Assembly (NCBI RefSeq): GCF_000319305.2
Contig: NZ_AMWJ02000002.1
Span: 434,001-498,000, forward strand
Direction of reading: 5' to 3'
From: Pseudomonas bharatica CSV86
GTDB taxonomy: Bacteria; Pseudomonadota; Gammaproteobacteria; Pseudomonadales; Pseudomonadaceae
Length of the DNA: 64,000 nt
Of the stretch, positions 42,208-51,564 are shown in pieces. Within the stretch, counting starts at the first letter, position 1; each line of letters begins with the position of its first letter. Position numbers and translations under genes: made by a program. The notes below the pieces were generated by a model. That model saw only the letters and a list, made by a program, of their open reading frames with translations, was not told the origin of the DNA and searched no databases.

Positions 42208-43109
42208 CTACGCCTTTGCGCTGCTGGCGCGGGCGGCGGATTTGAACCACCAGCCGCGCTGCATGCCGGCGGCCGCCAGCAGGATCGCCGACACACCCAG
42301 CCATTGCAGGGGTCCAGGCGATGACCGAAGGCCACCCAGTCCACCAGGATCGCCGCGATGGGGTAGATGAACGACAGCGCGCCGGTCAGCGCCGTCGGCA
42401 GTTTCTGGATCGCCCCGTAGAGCAGCACGTACATCACGCCGGTGTGCACGATGCCCAGGGTGACCAGGCTGCCCAGCTCACCCGGAACCGTGGGCAGGCC
42501 ACCGATATTGGCGAACGGCGCCAGCATGAGCACACCAGTGCTGACCTGGATCAGCGCGATCAGGTGCGGCGGCGTCCCGCTGAGGCGCTTGATGATCAGT
42601 GCCGCCACCGCATACAGAAACGCCGCGCCCAGGGCCAGGACGATGCCCAGCAGGTACTGGTCGCCGCTCTCGCCTTGGCTGCCATGGGCACTGACGATAG
42701 CCAGCATCCCGGCGAAGGACACACCGAGCCAGAACAGCTTGGGCAGGGTGATCTTCTCGCCGAGGAACAGCGCCGCCAGCCCCACCAGCATGAACGGCTG
42801 GACGTTGTACACCGCCGTTCCGATGGCGATGGACGCCCGCGAGTAGGAAGCGAACAACAGCACCCAGTTACCAACGATGGCCACGCCGCTGAGCACGGCC
42901 AGGGCGAAGGTCATGCGGGTCAGGATGCCCGGGCGCAGGAAACCCATGGCCGCGCAGATTGCCAGCAAGGTGACGGCACCGAACAGGCAGCGCCAGAACA
43001 CCACGTCCAGCACCGGCTGCCCCGATACCAGGACGAACCAGCCGATGGTGCCGGAGATCAGCATGGCGCCGACCATTTCAAGGGAACCGCGACGTATCGA
43101 ATTGTCCAT
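42208..43109 (-). pseudogene. EamA-family drug/metabolite transporter, frameshifted near the C-terminus
   Basis: This is a DMT-superfamily exporter with ten hydrophobic segments in two EamA repeats. It starts MDNSIRRGSLEMVGAMLISG at 43109. The frame shifts after VDWVAFGHRLDP: a G4 run on the + strand (42309-42312) appears one base short. With one added base the protein ends LQWLGVSAILLAAAGM...SSAKA at 42208 and is 300 aa, normal for the family. Uncorrected it runs on to 42111 with non-family residues. It is divergent from an Lrp-type regulator, probably its controller. Confidence 0.82.
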
Positions 43110-43245
43110 GTCACACCTCCGAGAACTTTGTGACAAAGTATGCCGAGGGTGCTCCAGGCCAATCCAGTGGATAAATAAGGCCGGAATCCGCACCTGCCTT
43201 TTTTATTGAGGCAATTTACCTGATTAGCCTGACAGGAGCTTTTTC

Positions 43246-43683
43246 ATGACCGACGCCATCGACCAGTTGCTGCTCAATGCCTTGATGGAAGATTCGCGGC
43301 GCTCGCTCAAGGCGCTGGCCAGCCTGACCGGACTGTCCTCGCCCAGCGTCAGCGAACGCCTGCGCCGCCTGGAGGAACGCGGGGTGCTCAAGGGCTATAC
43401 GGTGGAAGTGGACGCCCGCAGCTTCGGCTACCAGTTGCAGGCCATCGTGCGCATCCGCCCGTTGCCGGGGCAGTTACACGAGGTAGAACGGCAGATCATC
43501 GCCATTCCCGAATTCACCGAGTGCGACAAGGTCACCGGGGATGACTGCTTTATCGCGCGCCTGCATGTGCGCTCGATGGAACAACTGGACACCTTGCTGG
43601 ACAAGCTCAACAGCCATGCCGAGACGAGTACGGCAATCGTCAAGAAGACCCCGGTGAAGCGGCGGTTGCCGCCGATGGATTGA
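43246..43683 (+). CDS. Lrp/AsnC-family transcriptional regulator
   Basis: This 145-aa regulator has an N-terminal HTH (DQLLLNALMEDSRRSLKALA and LTGLSSPSVSERLRRLEERG) and a RAM ligand domain (AIVRIRPLPGQLHEVERQI, TGDDCFIARLHVRSMEQLD). It is divergent from the EamA exporter with a 136-bp spacer, a common pair where the regulator senses an amino acid and controls its export. GGAG precedes the ATG. Confidence 0.9.
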   Translation: MTDAIDQLLLNALMEDSRRSLKALASLTGLSSPSVSERLRRLEERGVLKGYTVEVDARSFGYQLQAIVRIRPLPGQLHEVERQIIAIPEFTECDKVTGDDCFIARLHVRSMEQLDTLLDKLNSHAETSTAIVKKTPVKRRLPPMD

Positions 43684-43702
43684 GCCTTTTGGTGTTGTTG
43701 AG

Positions 43703-43770
43703 GGCCTCATCGCTGGCAAGCCAGCTCCCACAGGGATCTGTGGGAGCTGGGCTTGCCAGCGATGAGGCCG
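43703..43770. repeat. REP pair after the Lrp regulator
   Basis: Facing copies GGCCTCATCGCTGGCAAGCC... and GTGGGAGCTGGGCTTGCCAGC. The second has one extra G in the stem. Confidence 0.85.
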
Positions 43771-44226
43771 GAGAGAGCGACACAGCCCTGTGTGTCCAAT
43801 CCAATACCCATATGAACAAGAAGTGTACACAAGCATGTAACCGAAAGTGCCTTTTTTGTGTGCAATCACCTCAACTGGCGCCCCATAGGGTTACATCGCT
43901 CCGCTCTAACAAGTTGACCAATTAATCAGAATTCAACTAAGCAAAAAAATAAAACCTGTTTAATCGGTCAATTTATAAATTCAAATTTTCAGTAACTTAT
44001 AAAAAATTCCAGAAACTTCAAAAAGATAATGACTCTTCCCTGCGACTCCCCGTGGCATGGATCTGGCTTTAGTGCATTCGTGCTTTGTATACAACTCAGC
44101 ACGATCAAGAGCACACACCAGATCCGCCCACCTGCCGTCGCCGGGTAGCGGAATGCCCCTAACCAATTGGTTCTCGTGGTTAAAGACCAGGCGTCCCCAC
44201 GCCACGAGTATCAGGAGCACGCCGGA
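43771..44226. promoter_or_regulatory. AT-rich 456-bp leader of the NCS1 permease
   Basis: No gene is supported. The stretch is unusually AT-rich (43900-44040) for this genome. It holds one perfect TTGTATACAA (44085-44094), a near match AAGTGTACACAA (43821-43832) and TTGTGTGCAA (43856-43865). It is the likely control region for the permease/racemase pair. Confidence 0.5.
44085..44094. promoter_or_regulatory. Palindromic operator TTGTATACAA upstream of the NCS1 permease
   Basis: The fourth perfect copy of the motif, 132 bp upstream of the permease ATG. It ties the permease and racemase to the puuE and gcl promoters. Confidence 0.6.
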
Positions 44227-45754
44227 ATGAGCATGAGTCTCTCCAACAAGACAGAACTGGACTTTTCCTCGTCTACCCCGAACCGACGACGCACCCGCAA
44301 CACCCCGTGACCCTGAGCCCGCGTCTGCACAACCACGACCTCGCCCCGACCAAGGCCGAGGGCCGCCGCTGGGGGCGCTACAGCATCTTTGCCCTGTGGA
44401 CCAACGATGTGCACAACATCGCCAACTACTCCTTTGCCATGGGGCTGTATGCCATGGGCCTGGGCGGCTGGCAGATCCTCCTGTCGCTGGGATAGGCGCG
44501 GCGCTGGTGTACTTCTTCATGAACCTGTCCGGCTACATGGGCCAGAAGACCGGGGTACCGTTCCCGGTGATGAGCCGGATCGCCTTCGGCATCCATGGCG
44601 CCCAGATCCCGGCGCTGATCCGCGCGGTAATCGCCATCGCCTGGTTCGGCATCCAGACCTACCTGGCCTCGGTGGTCCTGCGCGTGCTCCTTAGCGCCAT
44701 CGCCCCTGGCCTTGCGGCCTACGACCAGGACTCGATCCTCGGCCTGTCGAGCCTCGGCTGGGTGTGCTTCGTTGCCATCTGGCTGGTGCAGCTGGTGATC
44801 CTGGCCTACGGCATGGAAATGGTGCGACGCTACGAGGCCTTCGCCGGCCCGGTGATCCTGCTCACCGTGACCTGCCTGGCGGCGTGGATGTACGTCCAGG
44901 CCGGCTTCGAGATCGCCTGGTCGGTACGCGAACCGCTGACCGGCGCAGCCATGTGGCACAACATCCTGGCCGGCGGAGCGCTGTGGCTGGCGATCTACGG
45001 CACGCTGGTGCTGAATTTCTGCGACTTCGCCCGGTCCTCGCCGTGCCGCAAGACCATCCGTTCGGGCAACTTCTGGGGCCTGCCGGTGAACATCCTGGCC
45101 TTCGCGGTGATCACCGTGCTGCTGTGCGGTGCGCAATTCAAGATCAACGGCCAGATCATCGACAGTCCGACGCAGATCATCGCCAGCATCCCCAATACGT
45201 TCTTCCTCGTGCTCGGCTGCCTGGCCTTCCTGATCGTCACCGTGGCGGTGAACATCATGGCCAACTTCGTCGCCCCGGCCTTCGTCCTCAGCAACCTGGC
45301 GCCGCGCCTGCTCAACTTCCGCCGCGCCGGCCTGATCAGCGCCACCCTCGCCGTGCTGATCCTGCCGTGGAACCTCTACAACAGTCCGCTGGTGATCATG
45401 TACTTCCTGTCCGGCCTCGGCGCCCTGCTCGGCCCGCTGTACGGGGTGATCATGGTCGATTACTGGCTGTTGCGCCGTGGCCGCATCAACGTGCCCGAGC
45501 TGTACAGCGAAGACCCCAAGGCCGCCTACCACTACCGTCGCGGGGTCAATCCCCGTGCCCTGGTCGCCTTCGTGCCGGCGGCGCTGCTGGCGATCGTCCT
45601 GGCCCTGGTGCCCAACTTCGAAACCATCGCGCCCTTCTCCTGGATGATCGGTGCCGGTATCGCCGGCCTGCTCTACCTGCTCTGTGCGCCGCGCAACCAG
45701 CAGTACCTGGACGTGAGCGGCGAATCCATCGCCGTCGACAGCACCAGCCATTGA
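44227..45754 (+). pseudogene. NCS1-family nucleobase/allantoin/hydantoin permease, two frameshifts
   Basis: This 12-helix permease resembles allantoin/hydantoin carriers (FALWTNDVHNIANYSFAMG near residue 55, FMNLSGYMGQKTGVPFPVM, FGIQTYLASVVLRVLL, DYWLLRRGRINVPELY). The N-terminal part is broken twice. The C-run at 44276-44279 and the G-run at 44489-44491 each seem one base short, giving stops at 44310 and 44495. Restoring both gives MSMSLSNKTEL...CPVTLS-type continuity and 509 aa, the usual length. With the adjacent racemase and the operator shared with puuE, allantoin is the best guess for the substrate. Confidence 0.82.
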
Positions 45755-45809
45755 TTGCCTCTTGCGGCCCGGTGCTGCCGGGCCGGTTCACTGCCTAGCG
45801 AGACCCGAT

Positions 45810-46538
45810 ATGCGAATCCTCATAGTCAACGTCAACACCAGCGAAGCCATCACCGAAGCCATCGCCCGCCAGGCGCAGGCAGTAGCCGCACCGGGCAGCG
45901 AAATCATCGGGCTGACTCCGTATTTCGGCGCGGAATCGGTGGAAGGCAATTTCGAGAGCTACCTGGCGGCCATCGCCGTGATGGACCGCGTGCTGGCCTA
46001 CGACGGCCCCTACGACGCGGTGATCCAGGCCGGCTACGGCGAACACGGCCGCGAAGGCCTGCAGGAATTGTTGAACGTGCCGGTAGTGGACATCACCGAT
46101 GCCGCCGCCAGCACCGCCATGTACCTTGGCCATGCCTACTCGGTAGTGACCACCCTGGATCGCACCGTGCCGCTGATCGAGGACCGCCTCAAGCTCTCCG
46201 GCCTGTACGACCGCTGCGCCTCGGTGCGGGCCAGCGGCATGGCCGTGCTGGAACTGGAAGCGGAGCCGGAACGGGCGCTGGAAGCCATCGTCCGCCAGGC
46301 CGAGCTGGCGGTCAGCGAGGACAAGGCGGAAGTAATCTGCCTGGGTTGCGGCGGCATGGCCGGGCTGGACGAGAAGATCCGCCAGCGTACCGGCGTGCCG
46401 GTGGTGGACGGGGTCAGCGCGGCGGTGAAGATGGCCGAGTCGCTGGTCCAGCTCGGGCTGTCCACTTCCAAGACCCGCACCTACGCCAAACCGCGGCCCA
46501 AGCGCGTGATTGGCTGGCCGGCGCAGTTCGGTCGGTAA
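45810..46538 (+). CDS. Asp/Glu/hydantoin racemase family protein, probable allantoin racemase
   Basis: This 242-aa enzyme has the family N-terminus MRILIVNVNTSEAITEAIA and the Cys-containing motif EVICLGCGGMAGL near residue 180. The other active-site position usually held by Cys lies in the 75-85 region, where VVDITDAAASTAM is seen. Homologues racemise 5-substituted hydantoins or allantoin. It is 55 bp after the NCS1 permease, and PuuE/UraD-type pathways need handling of both allantoin enantiomers, so allantoin racemase is favoured over hydantoin racemase. ATG at 45810 starts the conserved region. Confidence 0.8.
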   Translation: MRILIVNVNTSEAITEAIARQAQAVAAPGSEIIGLTPYFGAESVEGNFESYLAAIAVMDRVLAYDGPYDAVIQAGYGEHGREGLQELLNVPVVDITDAAASTAMYLGHAYSVVTTLDRTVPLIEDRLKLSGLYDRCASVRASGMAVLELEAEPERALEAIVRQAELAVSEDKAEVICLGCGGMAGLDEKIRQRTGVPVVDGVSAAVKMAESLVQLGLSTSKTRTYAKPRPKRVIGWPAQFGR

Positions 46539-46649
46539 ACGAACGTTCCTTTTTGCGAGGCGCGATCAACGGTGCCAGGACCTGCAAAGGTCATCTCCCT
46601 TGGTACCCGCGCCTCGGTTTTTTCCCATTCTCCGAGCCGACTCGATCCC

Positions 46650-46676
46650 TGTGGGAGCTGGCTTGCCAGCGATGAG
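46650..46676. repeat. REP interrupted by a MITE (left part)
   Basis: TGTGGGAGCTGGCTTGCCAG... runs to GATGAG at 46676. The last ten bases CAGCGATGAG are repeated at 46953-46962 beyond the insertion, after which the REP end GCCGG continues. Confidence 0.8.
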
Positions 46677-46733
46677 CATGGGTATCTACACATCTCTCGC
46701 CCAGGCTCGGATGATGGGGCAACGCAGGATCTG

Positions 46734-46775
46734 TAGGAGCGTGGCTTGCCCGCGAAGGGCCGCACAGCGGCCCCA
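46734..46775 (+). repeat. Left arm of an internal REPIN-like inverted pair
   Basis: TAGGAGCGTGGCTTGCCCGC... continues to GCGGCCCCA and is perfectly complementary in reverse to 46867-46908. This GGAGCGTGGCTTGCCCGCGAA class differs from the GTGGGAGCTGG class elsewhere in the window. Confidence 0.85.
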
Positions 46776-46866
46776 AATCCTGCCACGCCGAGCATCTGGG
46801 GTACTGAAGTCGAGCAGGCGCTGAATCCAGAAAACTATTCACCAGCCAGTTCGTGCTGGATGGCTT

Positions 46867-46908
46867 TGGGGCCGCTGTGCGGCCCTTCGCGGGCAAGCCA
46901 CGCTCCTA
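46867..46908 (-). repeat. Right arm of the internal REPIN-like inverted pair
   Basis: Exact inverse complement of 46734-46775 over 42 bases, with a 91-bp spacer between arms. Confidence 0.85.
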
Positions 46909-46992
46909 CCTGAACCGCGTCCGCCATCGGCCGAGATGTGTAGATACCCATGCAGCGATGAGGCCGGCAAGAACAAAGATGTTGTCAGAGAG

Positions 46993-47040
46993 GGCCAAAT
47001 CGCTGCGGTGCGGCGATCCGACAAGCCAGCTCCCACAGGG
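46993..47040. repeat. REP variant with altered central hairpin
   Basis: AATCGCTG is followed by CGGTGCGGCGATCCGAC and then AAGCCAGCTCCCACAGGG. Compared with the standard REP, the central GGC is replaced by a 16-17-base GC-rich block. Similar blocks occur at 48897 and 62247. Confidence 0.7.
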
Positions 47041-47046
47041 ATCGTG

Positions 47047-47724
47047 TCAGCTCTGGGAGAGGGTATGCGGGCAACTCAAGTCCCCACCATCCAGCCCCTG
47101 CTTCACATTGCGGCTCAGCATCGTCGCCTTGCCATCACGCCAGGTCAGGGTCAGCACATACAGCGAGTCGAAATCGCCGTTTTCCCAATCCTTGGTGATC
47201 ACCCGCTCCTCGCCCAGGGCCTTGCCGGCCACGGCGTTGATCAGTTCGGGGAGGTAACCATGGGACCAGGCGGTGTACACCGTCGAGTTACGGTACTTGT
47301 TGCTGGTCAGCTCGCGTGCCAGGGCGTTGGTGTCGTTGGCGCCGTAGTCGATGTTCACCGGCAGCCCGAGCTTGATCGCGCTCGGGCTGATGGTCATCAA
47401 CGGCCGCAGGTAGCTGTAGCTGTCGTCGTTGCTGCCTTCCTCGACCTCACGGGTCGGGTCGGCGGCGAACACATAGTCGGCCTTGCCGAATTTCTCCGGC
47501 AGCAAGGTCGCCAGGTCGAGTGCGCGGTTGAGCCCTTGGCAGTTCAGTTGGCCGAGGCCTTCACCGGGCTTTTCCGCATGGCGCAGGAACACCAGGGTCT
47601 GGGTGCCGTCGACCGGCCTGGCCAGGCTGTCGAAGGTGGTGAATCCAAGGAGGGCGGCGCCTGCAACGAGCACGGTGCCGAGCAGCGCCTGACGGCGCGA
47701 AGGCAGGAATGCGGGGAACTTCAT
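47047..47724 (-). CDS. Histidine phosphatase family protein, exported
   Basis: This 225-aa protein has an N-terminal signal/anchor with twin Arg (PSRRQALLGTVLVAGAALLGF), then LVFLRHAEKPGEG, the Arg-His motif of the phosphoglycerate-mutase-like superfamily, near residue 45. A second His is in TAWSHGYLPELI near 165. It is probably periplasmic or membrane-anchored; the substrate is unknown. The start at 47724 follows AAGGG. Longer frames upstream are low-complexity and were rejected. Confidence 0.8.
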   Translation of the reverse strand: MKFPAFLPSRRQALLGTVLVAGAALLGFTTFDSLARPVDGTQTLVFLRHAEKPGEGLGQLNCQGLNRALDLATLLPEKFGKADYVFAADPTREVEEGSNDDSYSYLRPLMTISPSAIKLGLPVNIDYGANDTNALARELTSNKYRNSTVYTAWSHGYLPELINAVAGKALGEERVITKDWENGDFDSLYVLTLTWRDGKATMLSRNVKQGLDGGDLSCPHTLSQS

Positions 47725-47943
47725 GATCAACCCTTGAGGACAAAGCTTGGGACAAAGACAGTGAACCAACCCGCCAGTGCTGCCCCGCGGCCGAGGCCGC
47801 GGGGCATCCCTGTCTGTCGCTCCATCCGTGGATACGGGCATCCTTGAGAGTGCAGCAGGCCCGATTGGTTCTGTCCCTGGGGCGCTTGTCCTTAAGCTAG
47901 GAGTGAATCTACGCGTTCCCTGTTACCAAATTAAGACGGTGCT

Positions 47944-48282
47944 TCAGTCGTCGCGGGTCAGTACTTCGAGCACTTCGATTTCGAAATGCAGGTCGGAACC
48001 GGGCGGGATCGAGCCCATCTTGCGCTCGCCGTAGCCCAGGTGCGCCGGGACGAACAGCTTGCGCTTGCCGCCCACCTTCATGCCCATCAGGCCGATGTCC
48101 CAGCCCTTGATCACCCGCCCGGTGCCGATCACGCACTGGAACGGCTTGCCGCGCTGGTGCGAGGAGTCGAAGACCGTGCCGTCGGCCAGGGTGCCGGTGT
48201 AATGGGTGGTGATCAGGGCGCCCTTGACCACTTCCTTGCCGTCGCCCAGGTGGACGTCGGTGATCTGCAATTCGTCGCTCAT
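47944..48282 (-). CDS. FKBP-type peptidyl-prolyl cis-trans isomerase
   Basis: This 112-aa enzyme is a single FKBP domain without a signal peptide. It contains VKGALITTHYTGTLADGTVFDSS, CVIGTGRVIKGWDIGLMGMKVGGKRKLFVPAHLGYGERKMG in overlapping blocks and the closing IEVLEVLTRDD, all typical of the FK506-binding fold. It speeds proline isomerisation during protein folding in the cytoplasm. Confidence 0.93.
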   Translation of the reverse strand: MSDELQITDVHLGDGKEVVKGALITTHYTGTLADGTVFDSSHQRGKPFQCVIGTGRVIKGWDIGLMGMKVGGKRKLFVPAHLGYGERKMGSIPPGSDLHFEIEVLEVLTRDD

Positions 48283-48370
48283 GATTGCCTCGCTGTCGAT
48301 CGTGCAGCCGCCTTTTCTCAGGAATATCAGGGAATTGCAAGCAAAGGCAGAGCACGGCGCTATGGAGCGA

Positions 48371-48781
48371 CTAGCTGAACTGCGCGACTACCTCGGCGCC
48401 GGTCATGTTCTTCGTCTGGTTGGAGAAGCAGTAGAAGGAGGGTTTTTCGTCGATATAGACCTGAAGATCGAAGGTCCAGGGTTGATCGCTGTCCAGCAGG
48501 CCCACCGGGATGGCGAAGAAATTGCCGCCCTTGAGGCGATAGAACAGATGGCTGCCGCAAGCCGGGCAGAAGCCGCGTTCGGCCCAGTCGGAAGAGTTGT
48601 AGACCGCAGGCTGGGCACCGCTGAAGTGCGGGGCGCTGCTGCTGTGCACGGTCAGCAGCGGGCCGCCGTTCCATTTGCGGCACATGCTGCAATGGCAGGC
48701 GCCGACGCTGTTGTCGTCGAGGGTGACGGTGAGCTGGATGGCGCCGCAGAGGCAGGCGCCCTGGTGGGTTTGACTGGACAT
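48371..48781 (-). CDS. GFA-family (glutathione-dependent formaldehyde-activating-like) zinc protein
   Basis: This 136-aa protein has the GFA zinc ligands GACLCGAIQL, GACHCSMCRKW and GFCPACGSHL. These three Cys clusters are typical of the Gfa/CENP-V family. The true substrate is unknown for most members. The start MSSQTHQG at 48781 has AAGGAG upstream; an ATG at 48820 is farther from the conserved region. Confidence 0.88.
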   Translation of the reverse strand: MSSQTHQGACLCGAIQLTVTLDDNSVGACHCSMCRKWNGGPLLTVHSSSAPHFSGAQPAVYNSSDWAERGFCPACGSHLFYRLKGGNFFAIPVGLLDSDQPWTFDLQVYIDEKPSFYCFSNQTKNMTGAEVVAQFS

Positions 48782-48844
48782 GGGGGCTCCTTGCAGGCTG
48801 AGGTTGCTGAGTGTAGCCAAGATCCATCGAACACCCGAGAACCC

Positions 48845-48934
48845 TGTGGGAGCTGGCTTGCCAGCGATTGCTATGGTGAATTCACTGAAGCTATCGCTGC
48901 GGTTCGGCGGCCCGACAAGCCAGCTCCCACAGGG
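48845..48934. repeat. REP pair, one standard and one variant copy
   Basis: Standard TGTGGGAGCTGGCTTGCCAG... is followed by an inverted copy in which the central hairpin is replaced by CGGTTCGGCGGCCCGAC. Confidence 0.82.
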
Positions 48935-48946
48935 TAAGCAGTGCTC

Positions 48947-49885
48947 TTACGGACTCACCGGTGTCAGGACCGGTTCGCCGGCAAAGAATGCCTGCAGGTT
49001 CTTGAGCACCAACGCCACCATATCCCTGGCCGCCTCAGGCGTCTGCGCCGCCACATGGGGCGTCAGCACCACATTGCCCAACGCCTTCAACTCATCCGGC
49101 ACCGACGGCTCGTCATCGAACACATCCAGCCCCGCACCGGCGATCCGTCCTTCGCGCAGCGCCGCGACCATCTCGGCGGTCGAGACCACACTGGCCCGCG
49201 CGATATTCACCAGGAACCCTTGCGGCCCCAGTGCATCCAGCACGTCACACCCGACCAGCCCACGGGTATCGGCCCCGCCCGGGGTGGCGACGATCAGGAA
49301 ATCCGACTCGCGGGCCAGCTCCAGCACGCTCTCGCAGTATTGGTAGGGTACGTCTCGCCGCGAGCGGCTGTGGTAACGCACCTGCATGTCGAAACCCAGT
49401 GCGCCACGCCTGGCAATCGCCATGCCCACCGCCCCGAGGCCGAGAATGCCCAGGCGCTTGCCCGCCAGCGACGGGCTGATCACCCGGTTCCACTGCCCTT
49501 GTCGGGTGGTGGCGTCAGCCCGGCAGATATCCCGGACCACGGCGAACAGCAGGGCCATGGCATGATCCGCCACCGCCGAGGCATTGGCCCCGGCGCCATT
49601 GGTCACGACGATGCCCCGGGCCCGGGCAGCATGCAGGTCAACCGCTTCGTAACCGGCACCGATCACGCAGATCAGGCGCAGCAACGGCAGCGCGGCGATT
49701 TCCTCGGCGGTGATCCCCAAGGGCCCACGGGTCAGTACCACATCGATCTCGCCGCCCTGGCGGGCAATGGCCTCGGCCCGCAGCGCCGGCGTTTTCGCGT
49801 GGATCAGGCGGTATCCGTGTTCTTCCAGCAAGGGCAGGTAGTCATCGACCGTTTCGACCAGCACCAATACCGTCTTCGTCATCAC
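48947..49885 (-). CDS. D-isomer-specific 2-hydroxyacid dehydrogenase
   Basis: This 312-aa NAD(P)H enzyme reduces 2-oxo acids such as glyoxylate or hydroxypyruvate. It has the Rossmann motif LGILGLGAVGMAIARRG near residue 145, catalytic Arg in IVATPGGADTRGLVG, Glu in GLDVFDDEPS, and His in NVVLTPHVAAQT. Basic residues HSRSRR after the Rossmann strand suggest NADPH preference, as in GhrB-type glyoxylate/hydroxypyruvate reductases. A link to the glyoxylate pathway is possible. The ATG three bases in (49882) is an alternative start. Confidence 0.87.
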   Translation of the reverse strand: MMTKTVLVLVETVDDYLPLLEEHGYRLIHAKTPALRAEAIARQGGEIDVVLTRGPLGITAEEIAALPLLRLICVIGAGYEAVDLHAARARGIVVTNGAGANASAVADHAMALLFAVVRDICRADATTRQGQWNRVISPSLAGKRLGILGLGAVGMAIARRGALGFDMQVRYHSRSRRDVPYQYCESVLELARESDFLIVATPGGADTRGLVGCDVLDALGPQGFLVNIARASVVSTAEMVAALREGRIAGAGLDVFDDEPSVPDELKALGNVVLTPHVAAQTPEAARDMVALVLKNLQAFFAGEPVLTPVSP

Positions 49886-49924
49886 ATGCTCCCAGGCGTT
49901 CAGCGACGGAGCATTATGCCGGCA

Positions 49925-50338
49925 TTACTGGGCGAACGCGCGCCCCAGGCCGCCTGGCACGCCACTGGAGTCGGTGTCCTGCCACGGGCCTTCTGGATTG
50001 GTCGCCCAGCTCCAGCCGTTGTTCCAACGGTAGTAGGTGCGCTGGCGGTAGAAAGTGTTGGTCTTGCCTTCGAGCACGTAGACCCCGAGCTTCGGATCCC
50101 AGTGGCTGGCGCCGCCCGGTGGCGGGGCGAAGCTGGCCGAGGTGCGCGGCATGGGTTTGGGCGTCGGGGTGACGGAGGGCTTGGGCGTGCCCGGGCCCGG
50201 CTTGATCACCGGGCCCGGTCGGGGTGCCGTCTCGATCGGCGGCAAGGGTTCGCGCTCCGGCTCGCGCGGCTGCTGCACCGTACATGCGCTCAACCCCAGG
50301 GCCAGGGAAATCAGGGTCAGGCGTACGGTGCTGTTCAT
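49925..50338 (-). CDS. Small Pro-rich lipoprotein of unknown function
   Basis: This 137-aa protein has a lipoprotein signal with LALGLSACTVQQ (lipobox LSAC). A Pro/Lys-rich spacer follows (residues 25-80), then a C-terminal part rich in Trp and Tyr (RTYYRWNNGWSWATNPEGPW). It is likely anchored to the outer membrane. I do not recognise a named family. It lies 14 bp after ccmI and may be the last gene of that operon. Confidence 0.7.
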   Translation of the reverse strand: MNSTVRLTLISLALGLSACTVQQPREPEREPLPPIETAPRPGPVIKPGPGTPKPSVTPTPKPMPRTSASFAPPPGGASHWDPKLGVYVLEGKTNTFYRQRTYYRWNNGWSWATNPEGPWQDTDSSGVPGGLGRAFAQ

Positions 50339-50352
50339 GAAGTCGCTCTCTT

Positions 50353-51564
50353 CTACTTGTCCGGATTGTCCGGGCTATCGATGGTCAGGTGTTGCGGCTT
50401 CCGGGTGTCGCTGGGCAGCGGCGAGCTGCGACCGATCCACTCGCCCTTGCCGGGTTGACCGGCACGGGAGACGCGCGCCATCAGTTGGACTTCAGGGAAG
50501 TTCGACAGTTTCATGTTGGGCATCATCGCGTCGCTGTCGCTGAGCACCACCTCGATCGGCAACTGCGCCACGGTGATCCGCCTGGCCGCCAGCGGCAGGC
50601 TCGGACCGGACGCGGCGCGGGCGAAGATGAAGACCACGTCGTCCGGCCTGACCTTGTCCTTGAGCGCGTCGGCCAGTTCGACCTTGACCGTCAGGCTGGC
50701 AGCCGAGGCCGTGGCGACCGCTGCGGAGCCCTTGCCCTCGCCCGCTGCGATCTTCTCCTTGGCCCGTTCGATGCCGCCCAGCAGCGCGGTACGCGAGCTG
50801 TCACCTTGCGGCAATTGGACCAGCAGGCGGTTCCAGTAGTCCACCGCCTCCTGGTAGCGCTCGCCCTCGAAGGCCGCGATGCCCAGCAAGCCGAGGCTGG
50901 TGACCTCGTTCGGATCGGCTTTCAGGGCTTCGTCGGTCAAAGCCTGGAACTGTGCGGTCCATTGCTTGTTATTGGCAAAGTACAGGGCCTGGGCCCATTG
51001 CCCGAGCAGCTCGGGCGCACGGCCGGCGACGCCGACGGCACGCTCGAAGGCCTTGGCCGCATCGCCCGGACGCTCCTGGGCCATGTAGGCCCGACCGAGG
51101 AAATACAGGCCCTCGGCATTGTCCGGCTGGGCGGCCACGCTGCGCTCCAGGCGCGACGTCATTTCCTCGAGGCTCTGCGGCGCCGTGGCGAACTCCTGGG
51201 TCAGGGCGACCTTGTCGCTGGCACCGAAGTGCAGGTACAGCCCCACGGCCATCGCCGGCACCAGGAAGGCCGCGAGGATCGGCAGCGCCTTGCCCAGCCG
51301 CGCGCTGCGCAACGGTTCGGCATTCTCGGTGTCGTCCAGCAGTTCGCGGGCCGCCTCATCGCGGCCACGGGCCAGTTGCTCGGCGTTCAGCACGCCCTCC
51401 GCCCCCTGGGCCTGGAGTTCGGCGACACGTTCCTGATAGAGCGCGACGTTGAGGGCGGTACGGTCTTCTTCCTGCTGCGCACGACGGCCACGCAACACCG
51501 GAATCAGCAAAAAGCTCAGGGCTACCAGCAACAGCAGGCCTGAAGCGAGCCAGAAATCAGTCAT
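50353..51564 (-). CDS. ccmI: Cytochrome c maturation protein CcmI
   Basis: This 403-aa inner membrane protein chaperones apocytochrome c to the haem ligation complex. It has two hydrophobic segments (residues 1-25 and about 95-115) around a cytoplasmic loop. TPR-like repeats follow ([27 protein letters not shown]), with a C-terminal periplasmic domain. It overlaps ccmH by 8 bp and is the distal gene of the ccm operon. Confidence 0.9.
   Translation of the reverse strand: MTDFWLASGLLLLVALSFLLIPVLRGRRAQQEEDRTALNVALYQERVAELQAQGAEGVLNAEQLARGRDEAARELLDDTENAEPLRSARLGKALPILAAFLVPAMAVGLYLHFGASDKVALTQEFATAPQSLEEMTSRLERSVAAQPDNAEGLYFLGRAYMAQERPGDAAKAFERAVGVAGRAPELLGQWAQALYFANNKQWTAQFQALTDEALKADPNEVTSLGLLGIAAFEGERYQEAVDYWNRLLVQLPQGDSSRTALLGGIERAKEKIAAGEGKGSAAVATASAASLTVKVELADALKDKVRPDDVVFIFARAASGPSLPLAARRITVAQLPIEVVLSDSDAMMPNMKLSNFPEVQLMARVSRAGQPGKGEWIGRSSPLPSDTRKPQHLTIDSPDNPDK

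Larger units (their letters stand above)
46677..46952. mobile_element. 276-bp MITE with 20-bp perfect terminal inverted repeats, carrying an inverted REP pair
   Basis: Left end CATGGGTATCTACACATCTC is exactly the inverse complement of the right end (46933-46952). Both sides are flanked by the identical 10-bp CAGCGATGAG, which occurs once in an uninterrupted REP, so this is a target duplication. No coding capacity is present, so movement would need a transposase in trans. Inside is a second, different REP type as a 42-bp perfect inverted pair. I do not recognise the end sequence as a named IS. Confidence 0.75.

Noticed and set aside
48843..48940. Possible small RNA or riboswitch in the hairpin-rich spacer
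   Set aside because: The structure is fully explained by a REP pair.
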